Part shown: positions 47,414 through 57,911 of the stretch, piece by piece | How the letters are laid out: each line of letters starts with the position of its first letter | Position numbering within the stretch: position 1 is the stretch's first letter | Assembly (NCBI RefSeq): GCF_932294415.1 | Contig: NC_065536.1 | Span: 50,096,354 to 50,160,353, forward strand | Source of the DNA: Quercus robur | Taxonomy: Eukaryota > Streptophyta > Magnoliopsida > Fagales > Fagaceae | Length of the DNA stretch: 64,000 nucleotides | Reading direction: 5' to 3' | The notes under the pieces: generated by a model | Told to the model about the DNA's origin: nothing | Seen by the model: only the letters and a program-made list of their open reading frames with translations | Database searches by the model: none | Position numbers and translations under genes: made by a program

Positions 47414-49778
47414 GGGAAAATTACACTTTGCTCACCTGTGGTTTGCCCGAAAAACATTTTGCCTGTCTATGGTTTAAAAACTGGCACTTTACCCACCTAA
47501 GGTTAGTTCCGTTTGTCTCCCGTTACCGACCTCTGTTAAAAATAGGGGTAAATTTGTATTTTTGTTACCTTATTATGTCTCTCTTCTCTCAAAACATAAA
47601 AAACTAAAAAATCAAGAGAAAGGAAGATCTAACAGTTATAATCTCTCTCTCACACATACATCAATTGATTCTCTTTTTAATGTTTCAATTCTGCATAATG
47701 TCACTTTATTATGCTTATTGTTTGATCTTTAACTGAGGGTTCAAATGAACGCTTATGATCATTTGTCACAAGAAAATTCTGCTTTTTACCACTTAAGACA
47801 AGCACACAACCATTGTCGTCTTGTTGACAAATTGTAGAATTTGATCATTTATACTAAATAATCGAAACAAAAGAGAGGGTTGTAGACACTGTATTTTGTA
47901 CCCTTACGACTCGGGTCTCTGTTCCCCAATGATGCCGAAATTATAAGACCCAAGGTCGGATTAGAGCCCAATCAGATCACAAATTGACTTGAGAGATGTT
48001 AAAATGGAAAATATAACTTTTTAATGAGCAAAAAATTTATTTTTGGAAAATAAAGGCCAAAGGAAACCTTTGGCCTGCGTACGCGGGAATGAACCTACGT
48101 ATGCAGCCTTAAAGCCTGCGTACATAGGCGCAAGCCTATGTACGTGGGTAGGGTTTCAGAAACCTATGAAAGACAGTTTTTTGCATTAAAGACTGAGGTT
48201 TGGAATGAATCCCACATTGTTTGGGAGCCGTTCCAAACCCCCATTTTCACAATATAAATAGCCATACATGATACCTTTTCAAAACACACAGAAATCTCAC
48301 AGGAAAACACTAAGGTTCACTAGAAATAGTGAATCAAAGAGGGAATTTTTCACACAACATTCTCAAGTTAATTTTATTTGATTAGGACATTTTCTGGCCT
48401 TGATCTTTGAATTTTAATATTACTAATCGCATTTTTATTGATTTGTGAATAGATTTGACTGAAGGGAACGGTCAAAAATCAAGCCTAAGAGCTTTTGCTT
48501 TGAGGTATTCTTTTTAAGCTTTCTCTTTTATTTCTGCTTTTAATTATGTTTTTGATCTTCTTCTTTTTGCTTTGTTTATGCTAAAACATGTTTGTTTAGA
48601 TTAAGGTTATGTATTTCCTTTGTTTTGAGCATGATAGGATGTTAGATTTAAGCTTTTAAGTCATTTTCTATTTCTAGGTTAAGGTTTAGGGCGTGTCTAC
48701 GTGTGCGTGCTTCTTGCATGCGTATGCAAGCTCGAAGTATGCATATGCATACAACTAGATGACATGATACTAGATGTATGCTAGGGTTTATGTTATACCA
48801 TGTTAGATGAATGCTAGGTTTGGTTAACATGTATGCTAGATGTATGATGTGAGATAGGAGCATGATTAAGGTTTATAGTGTGATGAGATGCCATGATGAT
48901 ATGACATGTATGCTAGATGAATGTTAGGAGATGCCATGATAGATGTATGGTTAGGGATGATTGATGTCATGTTGATTGTTAAATGTATGCTAGTGTGTGT
49001 GTGAGAATAGATACAATATTGGGTGTGCCTTTAATAGAATTAAGACATAAGACACAATGAAGGGAAGCCAACCTTAGGGTTGGCTAGTTTTGGGTGCCTA
49101 AGACTTTCATAAGACCATACCTTAACTCCAAACCCATATCTCTAGTAGTAAAATCAAAAGGTCCTTTATTGAGAGGACGCTATATATATGGTTCCTAGAC
49201 CATTGCCAAAACTAGGTGGCGACTCCCTATTGTGTTCACAAGAGCAAAGACTAGAAAGGCAAATAGAAGAGGAAGTGGAAAAATGAAAATATGTTAAGAA
49301 TAGTAACTGGCAGGTAGAGCATATTGTCACTCGCACTGGAAACACCAAGTTGTCGAGTGCATTAGAAGCTTTTGATGAGCGTAGTTGAGAGAAAACCCAC
49401 TATACATTTGAAACTTGTGACAAATTCCTCATAGGTATTCATTTGAACCCTCAGTTAAAGATCAAACAAAAAGCATAATAAAGTGACATTATGTATAATT
49501 GAAACGTTAAAAAGAGAATCAAATGATGTATGTGTGAAAGAGAGATTATAGTATTTAGATCTTCTTTTCCCTTGATTTTTTTAGTTTTTTTTATGTTTTG
49601 AGAAAAGAGAGGCATAAAAGGGTAATAAAAATACAAATTTACCCCTATTTTTAACAGAGGTGGGGTAACGGGAGACAAACGAAACTAACTTCAGGTGGGC
49701 AAAGTGTTAATTTTTAAACCACAGGTAGGCAAAAGTGTTTTTTAGGTAAACTACAAGTGAGCCAAGTGTAATTTCCCC
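47414..49778. mobile_element. Mutator-like element with about 360-bp inverted ends, interrupted by a solo LTR
   Basis: Arms 47414-47772 and 49414-49778 are reverse complements over about 360 bp (both start GGG(G)AAA-TTACACTT and end at ATTTGTCACAAG). Flanks agaaaattt and aaaaagttt match at 7 of 9, compatible with a 9-bp Mutator-type duplication. The original interior is only about 280 bp after removing the solo LTR, so it was non-autonomous. It landed in the coiled-coil exon of the extra-ORF remnant. Confidence 0.8.
47878..49240 (+). mobile_element. Solo LTR 2 (about 1363 bp) inside the Mutator-like element
   Basis: Same family and orientation as solo LTR 1: begins near GTTGTAGACACTG and ends TGTGTTCACA. 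Flanks agagg/agagc match at 4 of 5. The body has cctgcgtacgcggg and cctatgtacgtggg palindromic blocks near 48077-48150, and ggtggcgactcc near the right end. Confidence 0.78.
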
Positions 49779-49876
49779 AAAAAGTTTTCTTCAATTTTTT
49801 CTTCTCAACCAAACAAAAAGTTTTCCATCCCTCCACTTTTACACCATTCCAACCAAATACAAATGACAGAAACTAA

Positions 49877-50303
49877 GGGTATGTTTGGTAACTGTTTTTT
49901 ATTCTTATTTTTTGTTTTGAAAATTTTTTTTTCTATTTTTGAGACTAAAAAACTTGTTTGGCAACCCAAAATGGACAAAAAACAAAAATTGTTTTCAAAG
50001 CTCAATTTGTGAAAGAAACTGAAAACATGCAAAGCCTGTTTTCAGTTTCTAATTTTCAAAAGTCAATGAAAACACGCATTTAATTTGATAAATCTGTCTC
50101 ATTTAATGAGTTAGCATTAGAGTTCAAATCCAAATAACAATATATTTTAGTATTTTTGATTTTTTCTTTAAAAAACTATTTTTTTAATTTCAACTTACAA
50201 AACATGTTTTTGATTTCAAAAATACAAGAAAATTGTTTTTTCTTTATATTCCCAAAAACAAGTTTTTGAAAATAGAAAACAAAAGCTGTTACCAAACATA
50301 ACC
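49877..50303 (+). mobile_element. Tourist-like MITE (427 bp), separate family
   Basis: Starts GGGTATGTTTGGTAAC and ends GTTACCAAACATAACC, flanked by TAA on both sides (49874-49876, 50304-50306). A near-perfect inverted terminal repeat of about 20 bp and the 3-bp TAA duplication fit PIF/Harbinger MITEs. AT-rich, non-coding. Confidence 0.9.
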
Positions 50304-50392
50304 TAAATTTTTTTTTATCCTCCAATTTTCTCATCTTCTACCCATTTTCTATCTCCCACTTTTCCATCTCCCCAACCAAACGAACCCTTAGT

Positions 50393-50700
50393 TTCAGCTA
50401 GTGAAGATGCATATTGGCTTAGAGATTTGTCTTATGAGATTCCACTTTGGGAAAAGCTAATTCCACCCATATTAATACAATGTGATAGCCCACAATCGAT
50501 GGAATTAAAACCGTTATTACAACGGTAAATCCAGACCTATAAGAAAAAAAACATAGCATTGTGCATTCTTATTTAAGTAGTGGCATCATAATTATGGATT
50601 ATATTAAATCTTGTGATATTCTTACAAATCCATTTACCAAGAAGCCCTTAGGGTCAAGAATACATTGACAGGGATGGGACTAAAGTCCATAGATCCATGA
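50393..50700 (+). pseudogene. Ty1/copia RNase H remnant
   Basis: Translates in pieces to SEDAYWLRDLSYEIPLWEK, then QCDSPQS, then in another frame HSIVHSYLSSGIIIMDYI and the ADPLTK-type DILTNPFTKKPLG, ending near GMGLKSI. This order is the C-terminal RNase H of copia polyproteins. Frameshifts and stops (for example near 50527) make it dead. The region to about 51060 resembles its 3' untranslated part. No flanking LTR was assigned. Confidence 0.8.
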
Positions 50701-51520
50701 GCTATGTATGAGGATACCCAACCCAAGGACCAAAGATCCTAAGAACTGGGTTCAATGAGAAAAACAAACCATGTGATGGTCGTAAGAAATGTACTATTTA
50801 TATATTTTAATTATTTATTTGTAATTAATTTTATGATTTTTCATCCTTATGGTGTAAGCGCATAATGTAGGAGAGGTCGATTAAACTCTTAATAAAATTT
50901 GTAGCTCATATGAGTTAAGTGTCAGAATTACATGAGCATCGTTGAAAAATTTCACCTATGTGAGTGTGGGGGGTGGGGCCACTCCCTATGAGATTTGGAC
51001 TTAATCTCAAATACACTCATGAAAACTGGGATCAACACAATGTGCTAATTATTAAAGCTCATGTCAACACTTGGGTTTTTTTTTGTGCAAGCAGTGACAC
51101 TAAATTTCCCAAAAGCAGTCATAGTTCAAGTTAGAAACCACTACAACTCTAGAGTTGAGTTTGTTGTTTTACTAATGCTCTATTTTTTTCAACATTAATG
51201 TTTTATGGAAAATTGGTCATTTTCTAAAAAATATTTTCTAGAAAACTGTCTCATTTTCCAGTATTTGGTATAATGACCTTGAAAATGAGCTTGGAACGTT
51301 TTTTGGTGTTTGGTATGCACAATTTTTTTTTTTAATTCAAAACATGTATAAACATATATATTGTGTAAACCCAACTAATATAATCAATATATACAAAGAA
51401 CACCGTTTATCTAATAGAATTTGGAAGAGAGGAATGAAAAAATTCACTATTGATAGCAATATAATGAAAGAATTCACATTTGATGGAACCTTTAGAAACT
51501 ATTTGAAACAGCCAAATCTA

Positions 51521-52543
51521 TGTTAGGACATATGTGATTCACTTATTAGGAACATATGTTCTATTTTATGTAATTGGCTAATCCTTTGACAAAACGTACT
51601 TTAATTGTAATTGGGTAGATCTAGGTGTTTTTAATACTTCAAGAAACTGTGTTTCAAGATCAAGTGTTGAAGTCATCAAGTTTGTCCAATAAACAAGTTG
51701 AGAAGTGCAAGTTCATTAAAACTCAACAGCTAGCATGTGTCGAGGTTTAAGAAGTTGTTCAACCCGTGTGCTCGACACCTGCTCGACAACTACTCGACAC
51801 CTTCTATCTATTGAGGTTTATGAAAGAATCAGAAATTCTGATTTGTTTTCTTGGAATCCGTGAATGTGTCTTTAGAACTTCTTTTCTCCTAACCCTAGAC
51901 ATATAAAAGGATTATTTTAAGGGCTGTCAAAGAGTTCACGAGTTGCACAAGCTTTGAGAAAAGTCTGTTCAAGCAAATTGTGACCGGAGACAAAGTTTTG
52001 CCCTAGTTCATCTCTTCTGAAGAAGTTGCTGTGTTTTGTGCACCGTAGGGTTTTGTGACCAAGCATCTTCTTGATCTTCATCGTGTAGATGAACTGAAAA
52101 ACTTTGCAGCCAACAACCTTCTCTAGTTGGTGATTGAAGTCGCGTACTGGGATCCGTGCAACTGGTTAGTCACGTACTTGGGAACCATGCATCAAAAGGA
52201 GAAATTGTCACTATAGAACAAGTCCAATTGGGTATTGGGGTAAGGGTTCAAATGTAGGTTGATATAAAGTATTGAGATTCTTTTATTTATAACCGCTTGT
52301 TATGATAATAATGAAATTTCGGGAGTGGTGACTTGAAAATCACCCGGTGGGATTTTTGCCGTGTAGGTTTTCCCCATTTTTAAACATATCACTGTGTCAA
52401 TTTATTTTCCGCTGCATACTTAGTTTAATTGGTGATTTGTTTATGCTACCGCGCGCTTTGCATGTTAATTTGATTAATTAATAAACTTGGCTAATTAATC
52501 AATTAATTTAATCACAAAAGGTCAATACTTTTTTGGCCTATCA
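51521..52543 (+). mobile_element. Solo LTR, probably Ty1/copia (1023 bp)
   Basis: Starts TGTTAGGACATATG and ends TTGGCCTATCA, with ATCTA on both sides (51516-51520, 52544-52548). A TATA-like catataaaagg lies at about 51899. The TGTT...ATCA ends, with no internal sequence, fit a copia solo LTR. I assign copia from LTR style only. Confidence 0.9.
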
Positions 52544-52548
52544 ATCTA

Positions 52549-53709
52549 TAAGCTTTAAAATGAAAGAACTATAACAGTGTGATGCAAAATTGTAATAAAC
52601 TTTGTAATACTCCCAATTTACGCACAACCCGAGCAAGCAAGAGAAAATCCTAAACAAAAATGACCCATGGCACAATGAATGGGTATCTTAAGATAATGGT
52701 GAAGACGCCAGTTTCTTCATGAAAATAACAAAAATAATCATACATAATATAAGAAAAAGGGATAAATAGCCAAGAATAAAACATCTGACATACGAACTAT
52801 ACAGTAAGCCCCAGGAGACCCCAAATAGAGGAAAACAGAAGATTCACAAACCCCTAGGGTGATCACCCATGCTAGACTTTCACAAATTATCTTTCATCTA
52901 AAGTATAATTGTGTCCCCTACAATGCAATCAACAAAATTATCTTCCATCTTAAAACCATTTTCTCAAAAACTACAATTTTTACTTATCATTGCCGATATG
53001 TTTGTCTTTGCAAGGAGCTACTTTTTGAATTAGTACTAGAAGCTCTGTTACAGATTATTGAACGATACATGTGATGGGAGACGCAAAATCTACAAGGCTT
53101 CGGTCACATGAAGTAAGAAGTACAATTTTTTACACCCGTCACAAAATCTACAAGTATTTACACCCAGTTTTTTGTCATTCTACTATTCTATTACTAATGT
53201 CAAATTTTAATTAGAAAGTGCAATTTTTTTAGATGAAATCGCCAATCACATTGCCAACTAAAAAAGATAAAATAACCCAACATTCACATTGTAAAAAAAA
53301 GCTTTTAATATATATATATATATATATATATTGTGCACTTCCACCCCTCCCCCCTTATGGTATCAGAGCCATCTGTTTCTAGCAGGTGATAGTTGTGTTG
53401 TGTTCTTTCTACTCTATCTTTTCCTGTCTGAATCTTTAATTTTTTACTCCTGTGTCTTCTTGTCTCCGTTGGTGCCACCCTCGTCGTAAAGTGAATTCCC
53501 ATAATTGAACTGTTAGGCCCGTGATGCTAGGAAAGCGTTAAGGCATGAGAGGTATAGGGTTGTTGCAAGGCCCAAAAATACATTAAATGGTATTATTTTG
53601 ACAAAGGACATAAAAATATCACACCACACTATTCAACACTAAAAAGAGGTTTGTTACTCAACTACATACTTCTTAAATTTCCCAAAAAAAAATCTACGCG
53701 GCACATGAC
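52549..53709. other. Gene-free stretch with an isolated copia-type primer site
   Basis: No gene. TGGTATCAGAGCC at 53358-53370 is the initiator-Met-tRNA primer site used by many copia elements, but no LTR end directly precedes it; an (AT)n tract and C-run do. Probably a scrap of a copia leader. Confidence 0.45.
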
Positions 53710-54135
53710 TCAATGTATCATCATGTCCTTGAACTCTTCAAAATTAAGCACCCCATTGCCATCAAGATCAAACTGGTTAATCATAACAACACATTCTTCA
53801 AGGGCTCTTGACTCGCCAAGTCGGCTAAGCATACTCTTCAGACTCTTTGGTGTGATGCATTCGGCTCCATCTGTGTCATACATCTCAAAGGCTTCTCTCA
53901 AGTCCTTTATTTTCTCTTCTTCACTCCCACTTTCCATTAAACCAACAAAATCCTCCGACCCCAGCAACCCACCTCCATCTGAGTCCAAGGATTCAATCAC
54001 TGTCTCAGCCTCTTCCATCAGCAACCCGCCACCTATTGATTCAATGCAACGACACAGTTCCAGGGCTGAGATTTTACCATCTTTGTCTTCATCAAAATGT
54101 TGGAATACACGGTTGTATGCACTGCATTTGTTCAT
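53710..54135 (-). CDS. Calmodulin-like EF-hand protein (CML)
   Basis: An intact intronless ORF of 141 residues. CML proteins sense cytosolic or nuclear calcium and bind target proteins. Four EF-hand loops are visible: loop 1 [12 protein letters not shown] (15-26, canonical), loop 2 [12 protein letters not shown] (51-62, Asp at position 12), loop 3 [12 protein letters not shown] (87-98, Ser at position 12, no acidic residue, probably non-binding), loop 4 [12 protein letters not shown] (123-134, canonical). The [15 protein letters not shown] stretch after loop 3 is typical of the plant CML group around CML19/30/31/37-39. The start is the first ATG of the frame, with no upstream in-frame coding. 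No myristoylation or membrane signal. The nearest neighbours are repeats and the FRS remnant, so there is no functional context. Confidence 0.92.
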   Translation of the reverse strand: MNKCSAYNRVFQHFDEDKDGKISALELCRCIESIGGGLLMEEAETVIESLDSDGGGLLGSEDFVGLMESGSEEEKIKDLREAFEMYDTDGAECITPKSLKSMLSRLGESRALEECVVMINQFDLDGNGVLNFEEFKDMMIH

Positions 54136-54340
54136 GGTTAATTCGACGACAACTGAAATAAGATTATATAAACAAAGAGTTCAAGGGGAGATTTGAGAAA
54201 GTATTCAATGTAGTTCCACGAAAATAAGCAGCTTAATATTCGTGGCTAGCTATGAAGACCAAGGCTATAAACTGGCAAAAGTATATTTACTAGACGACTG
54301 TGAATAAGAGTTGACTGTAAGGCTGAGTTATGAGACCTCG

Positions 54341-54350
54341 ATTTATACTT
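54341..54350 (-). promoter_or_regulatory. Candidate TATA box of the CML gene
   Basis: Minus-strand AAGTATAAAT about 210 bases before the CML start codon, implying a leader of about 175 nt. A TTGACT W-box core lies at 54311-54316 within that leader. Inferred from motif and distance. Confidence 0.5.
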
Positions 54351-54399
54351 TTGGCAGACACGTAGTTCGTTGAGCCTAATCTGAAAGTTCTCGGAAAAT

Positions 54400-54957
54400 G
54401 AAAACTCGTACGTGCTTTCTTCTTTTTTTTTCCTCCTTTTTAAGGAGTTATTACCTTGGGGGATAGTCTTCGGAAGAAATAGGCAAGAAAGTGCGAGCCT
54501 TTTAGTTTTCGACTTTTCTCAACAATCTTGAAAATGTATTAATTAATGGCAAACGTTTAACAAGCACTGTATGGTTTTTGTTAAGGTTTGTTAATGTGGG
54601 TCTCACATTAACAAAAAATTGAGTAAAAAGAGAAAAAACACCACACAGCTGGCAATAAAAATTTGGACAAAATTGTCCTTTTAATACATTTTCCATCCTT
54701 TCATTTTTTTATTTTCCATCAAATCTTATTTTATCAATATTTTACTATTCACTTTCTTTTACTTTACCAATATCAAACTCAATCTTCCCCTTTGCCAATA
54801 TCAAAGAAAAGAAGGGATGAAGAAATGTCAATGAAGAATTGAGAAATAATTAAACAAAGTACCACTATTGTATTTTATTTGATTCATAGTTGTTTTATAA
54901 AAATAGGTTAAAATTAATATTATGTTAATTTCTATTTTTGATACATGTATATTGTAA
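54400..54957. other. Intergenic stretch between CML and the FRS exon array
   Basis: AT-rich; no gene recognised. The right end (from about 54900) is the intron-like flank of the first duplicated exon. Confidence 0.5.
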
Positions 54958-55044
54958 CACTAATGGATAAGGATGTAGTTGCAAGTGAGACTCAATACTT
55001 TGCTCCAAAAGATTGCTTTGACTTAAATGAACCACTTCAAGAAG
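54958..55044 (+). pseudogene. FRS N-terminal exon, tandem copy A
   Basis: cactaATGGATAAGG...cttcaagaag followed by gtattg (donor). Encodes an acidic segment starting MDKDVVASETQYF. Homologous to copies B, C and the start of the main exon D. Helitron 2 sits nine bases into the following intron. Confidence 0.7.
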
Positions 55045-55053
55045 GTATTGTAA

Positions 55054-56795
55054 TCTATATATATATATAACTGAAACTTTTGAAACTCTCACAATTTTCC
55101 TCATCAGCACAATTTAAAAAAAACAAAAAACAAAAAACGTAATAAAACTTTTCTAAAACCCGATGCAACCTGATGCTCTGCCTTTCCCTTTCATGATGCT
55201 CTGCCTTCTCTTCCTCCAAAACGCAGATCCACAGCCAAACCCAATATAGCTTTCTCCTTCCTATAAAACGCAGATTCACATCCAAACCCAATATAGCTCT
55301 CTGTCATTCCCCCACCACTCATCTGTCCTGATCGACCTTTCTGCTCCCTTTCATTCCCATCTCCCTTTATACCACAAGCCCAATACAAACCAAAACCACC
55401 CACATCTTCTAAGAGAGAAAAAAAAAAATCTGAAATTTCGGCATTTTGGCTGAAATACACTTTCCAGGCCAAAATAAAAAGCTAGCCTTATTTGCTGATT
55501 TGCTCGATTCCGTGTACTTGATCTCAGTTGATCATGGGGAATGAGTAGGTCTGATTGTTATAAGGTACTCAACACTATTGTGATTTGGCGAGAAGGTTAG
55601 AGTTCTGGCTAAAGACTCTAAATTAAAGGAAAGTGAAAAAAGATGAGGAGAGAGTTTGAAAAGGTTTTGTGATAATGAAAAAGTAAAAATAAGAAAGGAA
55701 GAAGGGTAGTGGCTGAGGATATATGAGGCAATGAGTCACGTGCTTAGGAATGATGAATTTTTGAAAAGTTTCCAGGATAGAATTTTATATATAATCGTTT
55801 TTTAAACTTTTTTTTTTTTTTGAAGAAATCAATTTAAAAACTTTAGCTTAATAATAATAAATAATAATAATTTTATTTTATATATATATATATATATATT
55901 TAAATATATATATGGTGCGTTATCCTGAAATGGTGCATCGACACACACTGATACCAAAATATTCCGTTCCAGTAGCTAATTCGGAACAACCTTTAAAACG
56001 GAATTTAAAACTTTGGTGGAAATAGTGTGACTGTACAATATAATCGAAGCCTTTGACTATTTGTTGATTTCTCTAGAATTTTCACCTTAACCCCAAAAAC
56101 TTCATAGATTGGTGAATTGAAAAAGAAAATAAAAAAATAAAAAATAAAATAAAACCTTTTGTGACAACTTAATCATAGTTGTGTGTTTACTGTGGTGTCT
56201 AAGGGTGAAAATAGAGTGACTATACAATTAACCAAGTTATGCAAAAAATTCAATCCAAAGATTGATGAAAATCTTAAAATTTTAGATAAACACTTGAATT
56301 GAAACTCAGTTGAAATAGATCCAGTATGTAATAGCCATCAATTGAGGCTACTACACAAGGGTTTTTCTTTTTTCTTTTTACTCATAGTAGCTCACAAGTT
56401 TGAGTTGTTTCGTTATTGTTCCTATATACTCTCAATATGTGTCATTGAATGTAAATAGCATTGTTATTTGTTCACTTTCTTCTAAGATTGCTTTCATGAA
56501 TTTAATAGTTTTTCTATTTTCTTAACTTGATTTAAAAAAATATATTCCTATTTTGTAGAATTTATTTTGAAGTTAGATCAAGAGTTCTATATTAAACATA
56601 TTAAAGTTCGGGTGTAGTGTTATCAATACTATATTAATTTATAATTATATTTTTATGATCTATAAGTTTATTTTTAAGGCTGTTTGGCACTGTTAACAAC
56701 ATTGCATAAATGATAATTTAAATTCTTCTTTCATTGTTGGATTTTTTTTTTCATAGTCAATAGGTTTCCCGTGCATCACACGGGTTAGCGACTAG
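55054..56795 (+). mobile_element. Non-autonomous Helitron 2 in an FRS intron
   Basis: Starts TCTATATATATATATAACTG after A and ends with the hairpin CCCGTGCATCACACGGG, ttagcga and CTAG before T (56792-56796). 1742 bp; same family as Helitron 1. The joined flanks (gtattgtaa / ttttattttatt) match the uninterrupted sequence after exon copy B (near 57003-57022), giving an empty site in the same window. It carries gene-like C-rich and coding-like segments (55140-55460) but no Rep/helicase. Confidence 0.93.
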
Positions 56796-56912
56796 TTTTA
56801 TTTTATTAGTGATTTATATTTCATTTATCATAGAATATTTTTAAACTCTTATTTTAATATAGCACCAAAATTAATATGATGTTAATTCTTATTTCTAATT
56901 CATGTGTTATAG

Positions 56913-57002
56913 CACTAATAGATGGGAATGTAGTTGTAAGTGAAACTCATTACTTTACTCCAAAAAATTGTTTTGACTTAATAAATGAACCCCTTCAAGA
57001 AT
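56913..57002 (+). pseudogene. FRS N-terminal exon, tandem copy B
   Basis: Preceded by acceptor ttatag; encodes a segment with DGNVVVSETHYFTPKNCFDL. The start codon context is altered (aatagATGGG). The donor is weak (aatgtttt). Confidence 0.7.
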
Positions 57003-57089
57003 GTTTTATAATTTTATTTTATTTGTAAATTTACATTTCATTTATCATAGAATATGATGTTTATATTTTAAACTCTTGTTTTAATATAG

Positions 57090-57162
57090 CACCAATGGAT
57101 GACAATGCAGATGCAAGTGAAACTCTTCAATTTGTTTTGACTTAAATGAATTGTCTCAAGAA
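57090..57162 (+). pseudogene. FRS N-terminal exon, tandem copy C
   Basis: Preceded by aatatag; begins caccaATGGATGACAATG and shares the SETLQFV-type segment. Shorter than A and B, with a deletion in the middle. Spaced about 177 bp from copy B. Confidence 0.7.
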
Positions 57163-57734
57163 TGTATTATTATTTTCATTTTATTTGTAATATATAATTC
57201 ATATATCATATAATATGATGTTGATTGTTTTTTTAATTTTTGTTTTAATATAGCACAAGTTGATGATGATTTGATTGCAAGTAAGGTTCAAGGAAGTGTT
57301 TCAAAGAATTGTGTTGAATTAACTGAGCTTCCAAATGATGGAAAAAATAATAATACTTATGGAGATGAAATAATTTATTGTAATGAATGTCCAATAGATG
57401 AAATGGGAGTTATTGAAGAACATGAAGATATAAATTCAATAGGCCTTTTGTTGGTCAATGTTTTCCTAGTGAAGAAGAAGCTTTCATTTTCTATAAAAAT
57501 TATGCAAATTGATATGGTTTTACAATGCGAAAAGGTAGTACTGAGAAAAAAAAAAGTAAGATGTGATTTCTTTTGTCATCAACAAGGTAAACAACCACTA
57601 AAAATAATGGATCCATCTAAGGAGCAACGAAATAGGAAGTCTTTAAAATGTGGATGTAAAGCTCATCTAAGTATCATTTTGCGAAAGTCATTTGATATTT
57701 TTCCTCGAGAATGGCATGTCACTAAATTTGTTGT

Positions 57735-57911
57735 TGTGATACCCCAATTTGATTGATTATGTGATGTGTGTGTGGGTGTGTGATAAGTCCCTCATTGGGT
57801 AATTACTGGGTAGATCTGGGCTTTATTGACACCTATAAGGAGCCTCAATTGTGACTAGTCCTTTTGAGGTATGGCGCAGATGTGGCTAGAGCTTTTCCTT
57901 GGGTCGTTACA
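57735..57911 (+). mobile_element. 177-bp solo LTR (TRIM-like) inside the FRS zinc domain
   Basis: Starts TGTGATACCCC and ends GGGTCGTTACA, flanked by gttgt (57730-57734) and gttgc (57912-57916), 4 of 5 identical. Taking out the LTR and one target copy (182 bp, 2 mod 3) puts the two FRS segments (frames of 57271 and 57864) into one frame, which supports the boundaries. The small size fits terminal-repeat retrotransposons in miniature. Confidence 0.87.

Noticed and set aside
51344-51526. 60-residue plus-strand ORF
   Set aside because: Crosses the left edge of the copia-type solo LTR, so it is a chance junction ORF.
53358-53370. TGGTATCAGAGCC as proof of a complete copia element
   Set aside because: No LTR end sits directly before it and no gag or pol follows; kept only as an isolated remnant.
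53651-54196. 181-residue plus-strand ORF over the CML gene
   Set aside because: Antisense shadow of the EF-hand gene, whose four loops on the minus strand are unambiguous.
55055-55472. Minus-strand ORFs in Helitron 2
   Set aside because: Fall in low-complexity, CT-rich Helitron interior; no recognisable captured domain.
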